Assembly (NCBI RefSeq): GCF_013520865.1 | Contig: NZ_JACDXJ010000001.1 | Span: 2,905,001-2,969,000 of the forward strand | Origin: Microvirga mediterraneensis | Lineage (GTDB): Bacteria > Pseudomonadota > Alphaproteobacteria > Rhizobiales > Beijerinckiaceae | Reading direction: 5' to 3' | DNA: 64,000 nucleotides | In this document: positions 13,139 through 21,979 of the stretch, piece by piece | Position numbering within the stretch: the stretch's first letter is position 1 | Layout of the letters: each line of letters starts with the position of its first letter | Translations under genes and position numbers: made by a program | The notes under the pieces: model-generated | What the model was told of the DNA's origin: nothing | Seen by the model: the letters and a program-made list of their open reading frames with translations, nothing else | Databases searched by the model: none

Positions 13139-13729
13139 GTGACGCTGCTGATCGTCGGACTCGTGATCTTTCTCGGCATGCATTCCTTCAGCATGGCGCG
13201 TGCCCGCCGGGCTGCCCTGATCGGGAGGATCGGGGAGGGGCCGTACAAGGGCCTCTACTCCATCATGTCCCTGCTCGGCATCGTATTGATCGCCATCGGC
13301 TTCGGCCAATACCGGGCCAACGGCTACATCCCGGTCTGGGACCCGCCGGTCTGGACGCGCCACCTTGCCCTTCTCCTGGTCTGGCTCGCCTTCATCTGCC
13401 TCGCGGCGGCATACCTTCCGGGACGGATAAAGGCACGGCTGAAGCACCCGATGCTCGCCGGGGTGAAGATCTGGGCCCTGGCGCATCTTCTCGCCAACGG
13501 CGATCTCGGGTCGATCCTCCTGTTCGGATCCATCCTGGGCTGGGCGGTGCTCGCCCGCATCAGCGCCAAGCGCCGCGACGTGGCTGCCCAGCATGGCGGC
13601 ACTGCGGCACCCGCGGGATGGCGGAACGACCTCCTGGCGGTGGCGATCGGAACGATTGCCTATGCGGCCTTCGCATTCTGGCTGCATCCGTGGCTGATCG
13701 GCGTTCCGGTCCTGCCCGTAAGGGCATGA
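13139..13729 (+). CDS. nnrU: NnrU family membrane protein
   Basis: A protein of about 196 residues with five or six predicted membrane helices matching the NnrU family across its length, including LGMHSFSMARARRA near the N-terminus and LKHPMLAGVKIWALAHLLANGD in the middle. NnrU was named for clusters of nitric/nitrite oxide reduction genes, but members are widespread without denitrification genes and one branch is related to carotenoid isomerase 15-cis-zeta-carotene Z-ISO. GTG 13139 is favoured because GGAGG (13129-13133) lies five bases upstream; GTG 13133 overlaps that site. No denitrification gene is nearby. Confidence 0.85.
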   Translation: MTLLIVGLVIFLGMHSFSMARARRAALIGRIGEGPYKGLYSIMSLLGIVLIAIGFGQYRANGYIPVWDPPVWTRHLALLLVWLAFICLAAAYLPGRIKARLKHPMLAGVKIWALAHLLANGDLGSILLFGSILGWAVLARISAKRRDVAAQHGGTAAPAGWRNDLLAVAIGTIAYAAFAFWLHPWLIGVPVLPVRA

Positions 13730-13815
13730 AGCCTCTCGCATTGCGCGGGAGCCTGTGCTAGGCGACCTCCTTCGATTGCAGGAGGCGGCTGGTTTCAGGC
13801 CGCAAGAGTGAGACG

Positions 13816-14490
13816 ATGGCCCCGAACGACGAGTTCATTCGCGAAGTCGATGACGAATACCGCCGCGACCAGATCGCCCAGATCTGGAAGCGCTACAACG
13901 GAATCATCATCGGCGTGGTGGTGCTGGTCGTGGCCGGCGTCGGCGGCTGGCGCTTTTGGGAACACACCCAGCAGACCAGGGCGCAGGAGGCGGCCGTGCG
14001 CTACGAGGAGGCCCTGCGCCTCTCCTCGGAGGACAAGGGGCAGGACGCGCAAGGTGCCTTCGAGGCCGTGGTGAAGGAGGACGGCGCCACCGGCTATGCC
14101 ATGCTCGCGCGCTTCCGCCTCGCGGCCGAGCTGGGCCAGCAGAATGCCGAGAACGGCGCATCGGCTTTCGATGCCCTCGCGAACGATGCCGCCGTGCCGC
14201 CCCTGTGGAAGGATCTCGCGCGCCTTCGCGCCGCCTGGCTGCGTGTCGACACGGCCGAGCCCGCCAAGTTGCGGCAGGCCGTGGAGCCGCTCGCCGCGCC
14301 TTCCGGCGCCTGGCGCCACTCCGCGCGGGAACTCTTAGGCTTATCCGGCCTTAAGGCCGGTGATATGGATTATGCCGGTCGCTGGTTCGACCAGATCGCC
14401 GCCGATCGCGAGACGCCTTCCTCCCTGAGGCAGCGCCTTGCCGTCTATACCGCCCTCGTGGCGGGCGGTCCCGTGCAGGCGACCCAGTAG
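13816..14490 (+). CDS. YfgM-like tetratricopeptide membrane protein
   Basis: This 224-residue protein has a cytoplasmic N-terminus, one membrane helix at about residues 33-51 (GIIIGVVVLVVAGVGGWRFW), and an exported Ala/Glu-rich helical region with TPR-like repeats. The N-terminal FIREVDDEYRRDQIAQIWKR and position directly before der match the alphaproteobacterial YfgM-like (TPR_21) family. In E. coli, YfgM associates with the Sec translocon and periplasmic chaperones. It ends 15 bases before der and is likely cotranscribed with it. Confidence 0.8.
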   Translation: MAPNDEFIREVDDEYRRDQIAQIWKRYNGIIIGVVVLVVAGVGGWRFWEHTQQTRAQEAAVRYEEALRLSSEDKGQDAQGAFEAVVKEDGATGYAMLARFRLAAELGQQNAENGASAFDALANDAAVPPLWKDLARLRAAWLRVDTAEPAKLRQAVEPLAAPSGAWRHSARELLGLSGLKAGDMDYAGRWFDQIAADRETPSSLRQRLAVYTALVAGGPVQATQ

Positions 14491-14505
14491 GATAGGACAC
14501 AGGAC

Positions 14506-15852
14506 ATGACGGCGACCGTCGCCATTGTCGGGCGGCCGAATGTCGGCAAATCGACTCTTTTCAACCGTCTCGTCGGCAAGAAGCTGGCGCTCGTGGACGA
14601 CCGGCCGGGCGTGACCCGCGACCGGCGCGAGGGCGAAGCCAGGCTCGGCGATCTCGAATTCCGCATCATCGATACGGCGGGCCTCGAGGAGGCGACGGAA
14701 GAGTCGCTCCTCGGCCGCATGCGCGCACAGACCGAGGCCGCCATCACGGATGCCGACGTGATCCTGTTCGTGGTCGATGCCCGGGCCGGGATCCTGCCCG
14801 CCGACCGGCCCTTCGCCGAGATGGTGCGCCGCTCCGGCAAGCCCGTGATCCTTATCGCCAACAAGGCCGAGGGCGGGGCCGGCATGGCCGGCGCCTACGA
14901 CGCGTTTTCGCTCGGGCTCGGCGATCCGGTTCCGCTTTCCGCCGAGCACGGGGAGGGCATGGCCGACCTCTTCGAGGCTCTCATGCCCCACTTCCCCGAT
15001 CCGAACGAGATGGAGGACGAGGAGGACGACCCGAACAAGCCGTTGCAGGTCGCCATCGTCGGGCGTCCGAACGCGGGCAAGTCTACCCTCATCAACCGCA
15101 TGGTCGGCGAGGAGCGCCTGCTCACCGGTCCCGAGGCCGGCATCACCCGCGATTCCATCTCCCTCGATTGGGAATGGCGTGGACGCCCGATCAAGCTTTT
15201 CGACACGGCGGGCCTGCGCAAGCGCGCCCGGGTCGAGGACAAGCTCGAAAAGCTCTCCGTCGCCGATGCGCTGCGCGCCGTGCGCTTCGCCGAGGTGGTG
15301 GTGGTGCTGCTCGACGCCACGATCCCGTTCGAGAAGCAGGACCTGTCCATCGTCGATCTGGTTGAGCAGGAGGGCCGCGCCCTCGTGATCGGCCTCAACA
15401 AATGGGACCTGGTCGCCGACCAGCAAGGCCTCCTCAAGGACCTGAAGGAGAAAGCCACCCGGCTGCTGCCGCAGGTGCGGGGAGCCCCGGTGGTGCCGCT
15501 CTCGGGGCTCGCCGGCAGTGGTATCGATCCGCTCATGAAGGCCGTGTTCCACGTCTATGAGAAGTGGAATACCCGCATCTCGACCGCCAAGCTGAACCAG
15601 TGGCTTTCCGAAGCCCTGGAGGCCAACCCGCCGCCCGCCGTCTCGGGCCGCCGGATCAAGATCCGCTACATGACTCAGGTGAAATCGCGCCCGCCGCATT
15701 TCGCCGTGTTCGGCAATCAGCTCGATGCCCTGCCGAAAAGCTATACGCGCTACCTCGTCAACGGTTTGCGCGAAGCTTTCGACCTGCCCGGCACCCCGAT
15801 CCGCGTATCCCTGCGCATGGGCCAGAACCCGTTCGACAAGGAACGGAGATAA
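14506..15852 (+). CDS. der: ribosome biogenesis GTPase Der (EngA)
   Basis: The 448-residue protein has two consecutive GTPase domains and a C-terminal KH-like domain, the hallmark of Der. The first domain shows [12 protein letters not shown] and DTAGLEE, with an NKAE in place of the canonical NKxD. The second shows [19 protein letters not shown] and NKWD. The KH-like region contains [20 protein letters not shown]. Der acts in maturation of the 50S subunit. It follows the YfgM-like gene by 15 bases, and a strong palindrome lies just after its stop. Confidence 0.97.
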   Translation: MTATVAIVGRPNVGKSTLFNRLVGKKLALVDDRPGVTRDRREGEARLGDLEFRIIDTAGLEEATEESLLGRMRAQTEAAITDADVILFVVDARAGILPADRPFAEMVRRSGKPVILIANKAEGGAGMAGAYDAFSLGLGDPVPLSAEHGEGMADLFEALMPHFPDPNEMEDEEDDPNKPLQVAIVGRPNAGKSTLINRMVGEERLLTGPEAGITRDSISLDWEWRGRPIKLFDTAGLRKRARVEDKLEKLSVADALRAVRFAEVVVVLLDATIPFEKQDLSIVDLVEQEGRALVIGLNKWDLVADQQGLLKDLKEKATRLLPQVRGAPVVPLSGLAGSGIDPLMKAVFHVYEKWNTRISTAKLNQWLSEALEANPPPAVSGRRIKIRYMTQVKSRPPHFAVFGNQLDALPKSYTRYLVNGLREAFDLPGTPIRVSLRMGQNPFDKERR

Positions 15853-15872
15853 GCACTTTCCGCCGCGACAGA

Positions 15873-15895
15873 ATGGCCGGCATTGTGCCGGCCAT
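15873..15895. repeat. extragenic palindrome, half of element family A
   Basis: Nine-base arms ATGGCCGGC (15873-15881) and GCCGGCCAT (15887-15895) enclose ATTGT. It lies between the convergent der and DUF2125 genes. The same arms recur at 32.2 and 62.3 kb. Confidence 0.8.
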
Positions 15896-15909
15896 GGCAT
15901 AGGGCTCTC

Positions 15910-16962
15910 TCAATAGAGCGGCTGCAGTCTCACGTTCGGGATCACGAAGGGGCCCATCGCCAGAAAGCCGTTTTCGAGGCGCAGGGGCGGCAACGAAGCG
16001 AGTTGGGGCTTCGCGTTGGGCTGGCCCTGCTGCGAGCGCGGGCCCTGCCCGAGAAGCATGCCCAGAAGATTGCCTCCGACACGTCCACCGGTCAGGTTGC
16101 CCAGGAGCCCGTCGAGGCCCGCGGCCGAGACGGTGAGCTGGCCTGCGGGACGATGCTCCTCGTCGAGGCGCAGCTCGCCCTTGGTCTCGATCTGGCGGGG
16201 ACCCTTGACGGCCGAGAGCATCAGGATGTCGAGCTTGCCGCCGGCATTGCGCCAGAGCTCCAGCTCCTCGACGATGGTGCGGCCCTTGAAGCCGTCGGCC
16301 TGGGTCACGGTGACGTCCGCGCTCAGGTTCGTTGGCTCTGCGCCGCCGACCAGCGCATCGAGGATGGGGATGCGGGCCTCCGTCAACGAAGCGGCCAAGT
16401 CGCCGGCGAGTTCGGCCCGCCGCGAAGGGTTGGGGCGCAGATGAAGTTCCAGATGCCTGCCGGATCCCGCGATCTCACCGGAGCCGAGACCGGTCACGGA
16501 CACCTTCGGAGCGTCTGCCGCCAGGGAGAGGCGCTGCAGGCCGGCCTGCGAGGCATTGATGCTGGCCTGCATGAGGCTCCAGCTTCCGTCGACGGTCACC
16601 GTCCCGTCCGTCACGCGCAAGGGGCCTGCCACCTCCACGATCACCCGGCGGGGCTGATAGATCTGAGCGACGGCCTCGGTGCGCCCGAAGGAGGCGGACA
16701 CGGAGCCCCGCTTCAAGTCGAGGGATTCGCAGATGATTTCGATGCGGAACGGGTAACCCGCGATGCTGCGGTCGCCGCAGGTCCATTGCCGCCCGCTCCT
16801 CGCCTCCGCGGCGATCCAGCCGTCGAGCGCCTCGGCCGTGCGGCTGCGGATCACGAACCACGCGATGCTCCAGGCAATGGCGACGAGCAGCAGCAAGACG
16901 AAGGGTGTGTAGAGCCAGAAACGGCTGCGGCGAACGCTCGCCGTCGGGGCAGCCTGATCCAT
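15910..16962 (-). CDS. DUF2125 domain-containing protein
   Basis: A 350-residue protein with one N-terminal membrane helix (about residues 15-36) and a long exported domain. The segment AEARSGRQWTCGDRSIAGYPFRIEIICESL is diagnostic for DUF2125, a family largely confined to alphaproteobacteria. The repeated beta-rich exported domain suggests an envelope protein facing the periplasm. No experimental function is known to me. It converges with der and diverges from chaC. Confidence 0.83.
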   Translation of the reverse strand: MDQAAPTASVRRSRFWLYTPFVLLLLVAIAWSIAWFVIRSRTAEALDGWIAAEARSGRQWTCGDRSIAGYPFRIEIICESLDLKRGSVSASFGRTEAVAQIYQPRRVIVEVAGPLRVTDGTVTVDGSWSLMQASINASQAGLQRLSLAADAPKVSVTGLGSGEIAGSGRHLELHLRPNPSRRAELAGDLAASLTEARIPILDALVGGAEPTNLSADVTVTQADGFKGRTIVEELELWRNAGGKLDILMLSAVKGPRQIETKGELRLDEEHRPAGQLTVSAAGLDGLLGNLTGGRVGGNLLGMLLGQGPRSQQGQPNAKPQLASLPPLRLENGFLAMGPFVIPNVRLQPLY

Positions 16963-17033
16963 GCGCGATCTCCTGTTGTGCTGGTGTGTGGTTACTGGTA
17001 GCGCCGGATGCAGGCAAGGTTCGGGCGCGTCAC

Positions 17034-17570
17034 ATGAAGGATCTCACGGAGGATTTATGGGTTTTCGGCTACGGCTCGCTCATGTGGCGTCCGGGCTTTC
17101 CTTTTGTCGAGCGCGCCCACGCTCATCTTTACGGCTATCACCGCTCCCTTTGCGTCTTCTCTCATGTTCATCGCGGCACGCCCGAGCATCCGGGGCTCGT
17201 CATGGGCCTCGACCGGGGAGGGCGCTGCCACGGGGTCGCGTTCCGGGTCACGCCCGAAGAGGCAGAGGCGACGGTCCAATACCTGCGCGAGCGCGAGCAG
17301 GTCACCTCCGTCTATCTGGAACGGCATCTGCCCGTGCGGCTCGCCGATGCGCGCAGGGTTCGCGCCCTCGCCTACGTGGTGGACCGCAACCACGGGCAAT
17401 ATGCGGGACGGCTGTCCTATGACGAGGTGATCCGCTTCGTGCGGCAGGGGCAGGGCATCTCCGGACGCAACCCCGACTACGTGCGCTCTACCTACGAGCA
17501 TCTCATCGGCATGCACGTGGTCGATCCGCTGCTGCACAGGATCGTCACCGACCTCGATCAGGAAACCTGA
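17034..17570 (+). CDS. chaC: gamma-glutamylcyclotransferase, ChaC type
   Basis: The 178-residue protein starts WVFGYGSLMWRPGFPF near residue 9, the substrate-binding YGSL loop of gamma-glutamylcyclotransferases. The ChaC catalytic Glu corresponds to about Glu88 in LREREQVTSVY. ChaC enzymes split glutathione into 5-oxoproline and Cys-Gly. The ATG at 17034 is chosen because the protein then begins at the usual distance from the first strand; the open frame extends upstream without homology. Its 3' end overlaps the convergent gene that follows by 13 bases. Confidence 0.9.
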   Translation: MKDLTEDLWVFGYGSLMWRPGFPFVERAHAHLYGYHRSLCVFSHVHRGTPEHPGLVMGLDRGGRCHGVAFRVTPEEAEATVQYLREREQVTSVYLERHLPVRLADARRVRALAYVVDRNHGQYAGRLSYDEVIRFVRQGQGISGRNPDYVRSTYEHLIGMHVVDPLLHRIVTDLDQET

Positions 17571-17992
17571 GTCTCGTCCTCGCGCAGATCCTCGAAGATC
17601 GCGCGGCGGTCGTCCTCGGTCGCGGCGAGACGGTGGATGTGGAGTTCCGTGGCGCCGAGCTCCTGAACCTTGGCGAGCCAGCGCAGTCGGGTCTGCGCAC
17701 TCGGATCCGACGCCGCCATGGCGGCGTCGACCACGATGCCGTTTCCCGTCCGGCCCCGCTTCACGGCCAGGATCACCGCATCGGTGACCTCGAGAAGCTC
17801 CGTCTCGTTCAGCGGATGCACGCCGACGATATAGCGGCGCCCCGAACGGCCGCGCCAGGAACTCAGAGTGGAAGAGGAGCGAAGCCCAGCGGTCGCCCGT
17901 AGCCTTTCCTCGCGCACACCAGCCCTCCGCATTCGGTCGTTGCGGAGGTCCCGCATGGCCGCATTCCAGGATATGGTTCGTTTGTTCGCCAT
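17558..17992 (-). CDS. small protein of unknown function with LexA-type box at its start
   Basis: I do not recognise a named family. The 144-residue protein has a basic N-terminus (about residues 1-50, rich in Arg) and then a compact alpha/beta part with SGRRYIVGVHPLNE, DAVILAVKRG, VVDAAMA and LGATELHIHRL. The N-terminal basic stretch could be unstructured or bind nucleic acid. A GAAC-N7-GAAC motif covers the start codon and a promoter lies directly upstream, so SOS control is plausible. A second in-frame ATG at 17954-17956 would place the box fully upstream of translation. Its stop region overlaps the chaC 3' end. Confidence 0.7.
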   Translation of the reverse strand: MANKRTISWNAAMRDLRNDRMRRAGVREERLRATAGLRSSSTLSSWRGRSGRRYIVGVHPLNETELLEVTDAVILAVKRGRTGNGIVVDAAMAASDPSAQTRLRWLAKVQELGATELHIHRLAATEDDRRAIFEDLREDETQVS

Positions 17993-18030
17993 ATGTTCTT
18001 ATATGTAAGAACGGCCGGCTGAGTCGTCAA
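17984..18030 (-). promoter_or_regulatory. LexA-type box and overlapping sigma70 promoter
   Basis: Read on the minus strand, TTGACG (18025-18030) and TACATA (18002-18007) are 17 bases apart. Immediately downstream, GAAC (17995-17998), seven bases, GAAC (17984-17987) matches the alphaproteobacterial LexA direct repeat GAAC-N7-GAAC. A perfect palindrome GTTCTTA-N4-TAAGAAC (17995-18012) overlaps both. Transcription would start only a few bases before the ATG, giving an almost leaderless message. Confidence 0.6.
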
Positions 18031-18092
18031 GGACGATGAAAGCTTGGCTGGACTTGGGTTTGAGGGTTTTTCGGCGCGTTGTCTCCCTCAAC

Positions 18093-18162
18093 GTCATGGC
18101 TGGTCTTGTGCCGGTCATCTCGATTGGAAAGGCATTGCGCTCTACACAATCCCGGCCATGAC
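18093..18162. repeat. extragenic two-hairpin element, family A (degenerate)
   Basis: It begins GTCATGGCTGGTCTTGTGCC and ends with CCCGGCCATGAC, with a linker containing GATTGGAAAGG. It aligns by eye with the copies at 48.0 and 62.2 kb but is shortened and diverged. It lies between the unknown gene and plsC. Confidence 0.65.
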
Positions 18163-18204
18163 ATGGGAGGGGTTGATGTGCCGCAGCACCTCCCGGTAGC
18201 TTCG

Positions 18205-18972
18205 TCACACCTTCGACAGCGACGTCTCCGGCCTGGAGTCCGGCCCCATGCCGAGTTCCGCCCGGCCTTCCTCCAGAAGCCGGTTCGAGGCCGTCTCGAT
18301 CCTCTCTTGAACCAGCTTGAAGAACTCCTCCCGAGCCAGCCCCGGAGCGATGGGGTCCTGCACCTCGATCCGCACGGTGCCGGGACGGCGGATGAACTGG
18401 CGGCGGGGCCAGTAGAGGCCCGAGTTCATGGCGATGGGAACACAGGGGAAACCGAGATTCTGGTAGAGGTGGGCCACGCCGTACTTGTAGGCCGGCGGAG
18501 CGCCCGGCGGGCGGCGCGTGCCCTCGGGGAAGATGATGATCTGCCGACCGTGCTGGGCCTCCTCCTTGGCCCGTGCCGTCATCTGCACCAGGGCCAAGGA
18601 TCCCGCCTTGCGGTCGATGGGTACGCAGCGCGCCTTGGCCAGGTACCAGCCGAAGAACGGGATCCACATCAGCTCGCGCTTCAGGATGTAGGTCGGATCG
18701 TCGAGAAGCGGCAGCAGGGCGAAGGTCTCGAGGAACGACTGGTGCTTGGCGGCCACCAGCGCTCCGCCCGCCGGAATCTTCTCCTGTCCGGTGATCACGA
18801 CCTTGGTTCCAGCGATCACCCGCAGAAGCCAGACCGATGTGCGCGCCCACATCTTCACCAGCTCCATGAACTGGCGGCGAGGCACCAGCGCGCCGGGGAT
18901 CAGGAGGATCAGCCACAGGACCAGATTGGCGTAGAAGGCGACGTTGAAAAGCAGGGAGCGGACGATCAGCAT
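18205..18972 (-). CDS. plsC: 1-acyl-sn-glycerol-3-phosphate acyltransferase family protein
   Basis: A 255-residue membrane protein with an N-terminal helix and the lysophospholipid acyltransferase core. The catalytic block reads KHQSFLE, so the usual HX4D is HX4E here, a variant common in rhizobial homologues. The second block is IIFPEGTRRPPG. PlsC transfers an acyl group to lysophosphatidate in phospholipid synthesis. ATG 18970-18972 starts the protein at the expected point (MLIVRSLLFNVAFYANLVLW); the frame is open further upstream but without homology. It is the last gene of the ftsE-ftsX-ydcF-plsC run. Confidence 0.88.
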   Translation of the reverse strand: MLIVRSLLFNVAFYANLVLWLILLIPGALVPRRQFMELVKMWARTSVWLLRVIAGTKVVITGQEKIPAGGALVAAKHQSFLETFALLPLLDDPTYILKRELMWIPFFGWYLAKARCVPIDRKAGSLALVQMTARAKEEAQHGRQIIIFPEGTRRPPGAPPAYKYGVAHLYQNLGFPCVPIAMNSGLYWPRRQFIRRPGTVRIEVQDPIAPGLAREEFFKLVQERIETASNRLLEEGRAELGMGPDSRPETSLSKV

Positions 18973-19045
18973 GGCTTCTTGAAAATGAAAAGCGGAGCAT
19001 CTTGCTCCGCGGGCGCCGCACCTTAATGGGTTTTTGCGCCGTACT

Positions 19046-19825
19046 CTAGCGCCAGAGCGGATCGGCGACGATCTGCGCCTTGATGGGCGCACCGCCGCTG
19101 ATGATCTTGGCCACCGAGGAACGCTCCGGATCGTCCTCGAAGCGGGTCCTGATCCAGACAGCCAGGAACTTCACGTACTCCGTGAATACCAGACGGGCCA
19201 CGGCCGGCTTGTGCCACCACTCATGCGGATCGATGGTGGCCGCGACCGGGTAGGGGATCTTCTGGAGGTTCGGCAGCGCATGCTCAAGTTCCACCAGGGT
19301 GCGCGGCATGTGGTAGTTCGAGGTCACCACGATGATGGTGTCGAACCCGTTCGCTTCGGCCCAGCGTCTCGTTTCGATGGCGTTGCCGATGGTGTTGCGA
19401 GCCCTGTAGTCCAGATCCACGCAGCAATCAAAGAACCGTCGCTGGCCCGGATTGAGGCGGGCGATCTGGTCCCTGCTGGTGTTCTCGTTGACGCCGGAAA
19501 TCAGAAGTCTCTTGGCATAGCCCTTGGCGAGGAGGTCGATGGCGTCGCCGATCCGCTGCGCGCCGCCGGTCATTGCCACGATTCCATCTGCCCGGGTCTC
19601 AGGCGGCTGTTCGAACCGGTCGAGGCTGTAGACGAAGCCCAGGAAACCGAGGAAACTGACCACCAGAGCCGCAATGAAGCTCCAGAATCCGAGTTTGAGC
19701 AGGCGGCTCGTCAGGGACCGCCTGACAGGGGGCCTAGTCGATGCCGGCATCGTCCAGCCCCAGCCCACGGCCTCTGTGGAATCCACGGCGCCCGGCGCTA
19801 CCCAACTCTGCGTTCGCGAGGTCAT
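19046..19825 (-). CDS. YdcF family (DUF218) envelope protein
   Basis: The protein (about 259 residues) has one membrane helix (GFWSFIAALVVSFLGFLGFV) followed by a DUF218 domain with IVAMTGGAQRIGDAIDLLAKG, LLISGVNENTSRD, RNTIGNAIETRRWA and IIVVTSNYHMPR. Relatives include SanA and ElyC, which affect envelope integrity. Three starts are possible: TTG 19855, ATG 19825 and ATG 19750; none has a strong ribosome site and I use 19825. It follows ftsX in the same direction, and its stop is 73 bases from plsC. Confidence 0.82.
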   Translation of the reverse strand: MTSRTQSWVAPGAVDSTEAVGWGWTMPASTRPPVRRSLTSRLLKLGFWSFIAALVVSFLGFLGFVYSLDRFEQPPETRADGIVAMTGGAQRIGDAIDLLAKGYAKRLLISGVNENTSRDQIARLNPGQRRFFDCCVDLDYRARNTIGNAIETRRWAEANGFDTIIVVTSNYHMPRTLVELEHALPNLQKIPYPVAATIDPHEWWHKPAVARLVFTEYVKFLAVWIRTRFEDDPERSSVAKIISGGAPIKAQIVADPLWR

Positions 19826-19894
19826 CTTGGACGAACATAACGGAGAATGCGGCAATGGAGAGGCAACCTGCTCTTTCCTTGTTAACCCTCAACA

Positions 19895-20878
19895 TCAACC
19901 ACTTTCGTTAAGAAAGCGTCTCACGGTCAAGCGCGAGACGATGCCGGCGATGAGCGCGACGAGGAGTGCAATGAGGATCACCACCGTATAGCCGCTCCAG
20001 CTGATCGTGAAGGCGCCGAACAGGGCCTCGAGTTGGTCGCCGGTGGGGCTTGCCCGCCAGGAGCGGGTCACGAAACCGAGGATCAGGGTGAGGACCAAGG
20101 CAGCGGCGGCCCCGATGGCGCTCCCGCGCAGGCCGAGTCGGAAGAAGCGGCGCTGGAATTCCTTGGCGATGAAATCGTCGTTCGCGCCGACGAAATGCAG
20201 CACCTCCACCACTTCCCGGTTGCCCGCCATGGCCCCCCTCGTGGCGAAGATCACCGCAAGGCCGGCGGCGAGGAGCACGAGGGCCACGAGGAAAACCCCG
20301 ACGCCGATAATCGTGTTGGCCATGGTCGAGAGCCGCGACACCCAAAGAGCGTGGTCGTCGAGGCTGGCGCCAGGCACGTCGCGCTGCAAGGATTGCCGCA
20401 ACGGGCCGAAATCGGGCTTCGTATCCGGCTTGATCTTGATCACGATCAGGCGGGGAACCGGCAGGTCCTTGAAATCGAGGCCGGTCCCGAGCCACGGTTC
20501 GAGCAGGCGCTCGGATTCCTCTTTCGTGAAGGCCTGGGCCTGCTCCACGCCCGGTGCCTGCCGGGCCAGCGCCACGGCGCGTTCCACATCCTGGTCGATG
20601 GAGCGCTGGGCATTGGGGCGGATCTGGATCGTGACTTCCCGGGCGATCTCCGACCGCCACTGGGCGGAGGATGCCGAGACGAGTTCGGCGCCGCCGGCGC
20701 AGAGCGCAGCGAGGAAGGTCAGGATGGCGATGACGGCGGCAAGGGCCTGGCCGCCCGCCGAATCTACCGGAACAAGCGGGGCGTTCCGGCTCAAGGAAGC
20801 GGGCAGGGCGCGCTTCTGGCCCTCGGCGGCGACGCTCTTCTTGGGGCGATGCTGAGGCGCGGCGTTCATCCGGCTCAC
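19895..20878 (-). CDS. ftsX: cell division ABC transporter permease FtsX
   Basis: A 327-residue membrane protein with the FtsX layout: cytoplasmic N-terminus, first helix near residues 43-65, a periplasmic domain (about residues 70-170, containing VTIQIRPNAQRSIDQDVERA), and three further helices. The last parts, GREVVEVLHFVGANDDFIAKEFQRRFFRLGLRG, match the FtsX permease core. With FtsE it couples ATP hydrolysis to peptidoglycan hydrolase control at the septum. Its start overlaps the ftsE stop by four bases, showing translational coupling. Confidence 0.93.
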   Translation of the reverse strand: MSRMNAAPQHRPKKSVAAEGQKRALPASLSRNAPLVPVDSAGGQALAAVIAILTFLAALCAGGAELVSASSAQWRSEIAREVTIQIRPNAQRSIDQDVERAVALARQAPGVEQAQAFTKEESERLLEPWLGTGLDFKDLPVPRLIVIKIKPDTKPDFGPLRQSLQRDVPGASLDDHALWVSRLSTMANTIIGVGVFLVALVLLAAGLAVIFATRGAMAGNREVVEVLHFVGANDDFIAKEFQRRFFRLGLRGSAIGAAAALVLTLILGFVTRSWRASPTGDQLEALFGAFTISWSGYTVVILIALLVALIAGIVSRLTVRRFLNESG

Positions 20879-21579
20879 TCGTCGATATGCAGCCGACCGT
20901 CGCCGAGCACGAGCCGGCGCACGTCGAGCTGATCCATGAGGCTGAAATCGTGGGTCGCGATGACCACCGAGGTTCCGAGCCGGTTGAGCTCGATGAAGAG
21001 GCGCAGCAGGCGGCGGGCGAGCGACGGGTCCACATTGCCCGTGGGTTCGTCCGCGAGCAGCAGGTCGGGGCGCACGATCAGGGCGCGGGCGATGGCCGCG
21101 CGCTGCTTCTCGCCGCCGGAGAGGACGGGCGGCAGCATGTGCATGCGATCGCCAAGGCCGACCCAGCGCAGGAGCTCGACAACCTCGGCCCGGTAGCTCG
21201 ATTCTTCCTTGCCCTGGACACGCAACGGCAGGGCCACGTTCTCGTAGGTGGTCAGGTGGTCGAGCAGGCGGAAATCCTGAAAGACCACGCCCATGCGGCG
21301 GCGGACGCTCGTCAGCTCGTCCTTGGAGATCCGCGACACGTCCTCGCCGAACAGGGAGATCAGGCCGCGGGTCGGCTTTACCGAGAGCAGGATGAGGCGC
21401 AGCAGCGTCGTCTTGCCGGCGCCGGACGGGCCGGTGAGAAACTGGAAGGAGTTGGGCTCGATGGAGAAGGTCAGGTCGCGCAGGACCTCGGGCCCCATGC
21501 CGTAGCGCACGCCCACATTCTCGAAATGCACGGCCGGGGCCGCGCCCTCGTCATAGTCCTCGGTGTAAAGCGCCTTCAC
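20875..21579 (-). CDS. ftsE: cell division ATP-binding protein FtsE
   Basis: The 234-residue ABC ATPase has Walker A GPSGAGKTTLLRL, signature LSGGEKQRAAIARAL, Walker B DLLLADEPTGNVD, and the FtsE-typical VVFQDFRLLDHLTTYENVALPL. It partners FtsX, encoded next on the same strand with a four-base overlap. It is the first gene of the ftsE-ftsX-ydcF-plsC run. The 400 bases upstream hold a family A element and the region before hpt. Confidence 0.95.
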   Translation of the reverse strand: MKALYTEDYDEGAAPAVHFENVGVRYGMGPEVLRDLTFSIEPNSFQFLTGPSGAGKTTLLRLILLSVKPTRGLISLFGEDVSRISKDELTSVRRRMGVVFQDFRLLDHLTTYENVALPLRVQGKEESSYRAEVVELLRWVGLGDRMHMLPPVLSGGEKQRAAIARALIVRPDLLLADEPTGNVDPSLARRLLRLFIELNRLGTSVVIATHDFSLMDQLDVRRLVLGDGRLHIDE

Positions 21580-21744
21580 GCGTGCTCAAGCCATCCTTGG
21601 AGGTTCGTCGGTTCTTGTGGAGGAGAAAGACCGCGATTCGCCTCCTTATCGCCCCTGTATGGTTAGCAAGCCATAAACTCGGCGGCGGACGACGGGAAGC
21701 GAGCGTTTCGCGGGACATTGCCGCAGGAACACCTTCTCCGCGAC

Positions 21745-21832
21745 GTCGTCACCGGCCTCTTGCCGGTGATCTCGTTCGATGGAGGCGCGGCCCCTTTCCA
21801 GTCGGGAGGACCGGCAAGGGGCCTGCCATGGC
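21745..21832. repeat. extragenic two-hairpin element, family A
   Basis: The first hairpin is TCACCGGC (21749-21756), CTCTT, GCCGGTGA (21762-21769). After about 40 bases containing CTTTCCAGTCGGG comes a diverged second hairpin ending GCCTGCCATGG. It fills the middle of the 400-base ftsE-hpt gap; I see no gene in the rest of that gap. Confidence 0.7.
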
Positions 21833-21979
21833 ATGGCGGGTGGGGTCACGAATGGGTGCAAGGGGAACGACGCTGAGCCCCTGTGGCGGCCGCAAAATCC
21901 ATCGGGCCGGTTTGACATCCTCGCCCAGGCATGGTCGTGAAGAAGGAAGCCCAAGGCTTATGACATTTTTGCTGGATTG

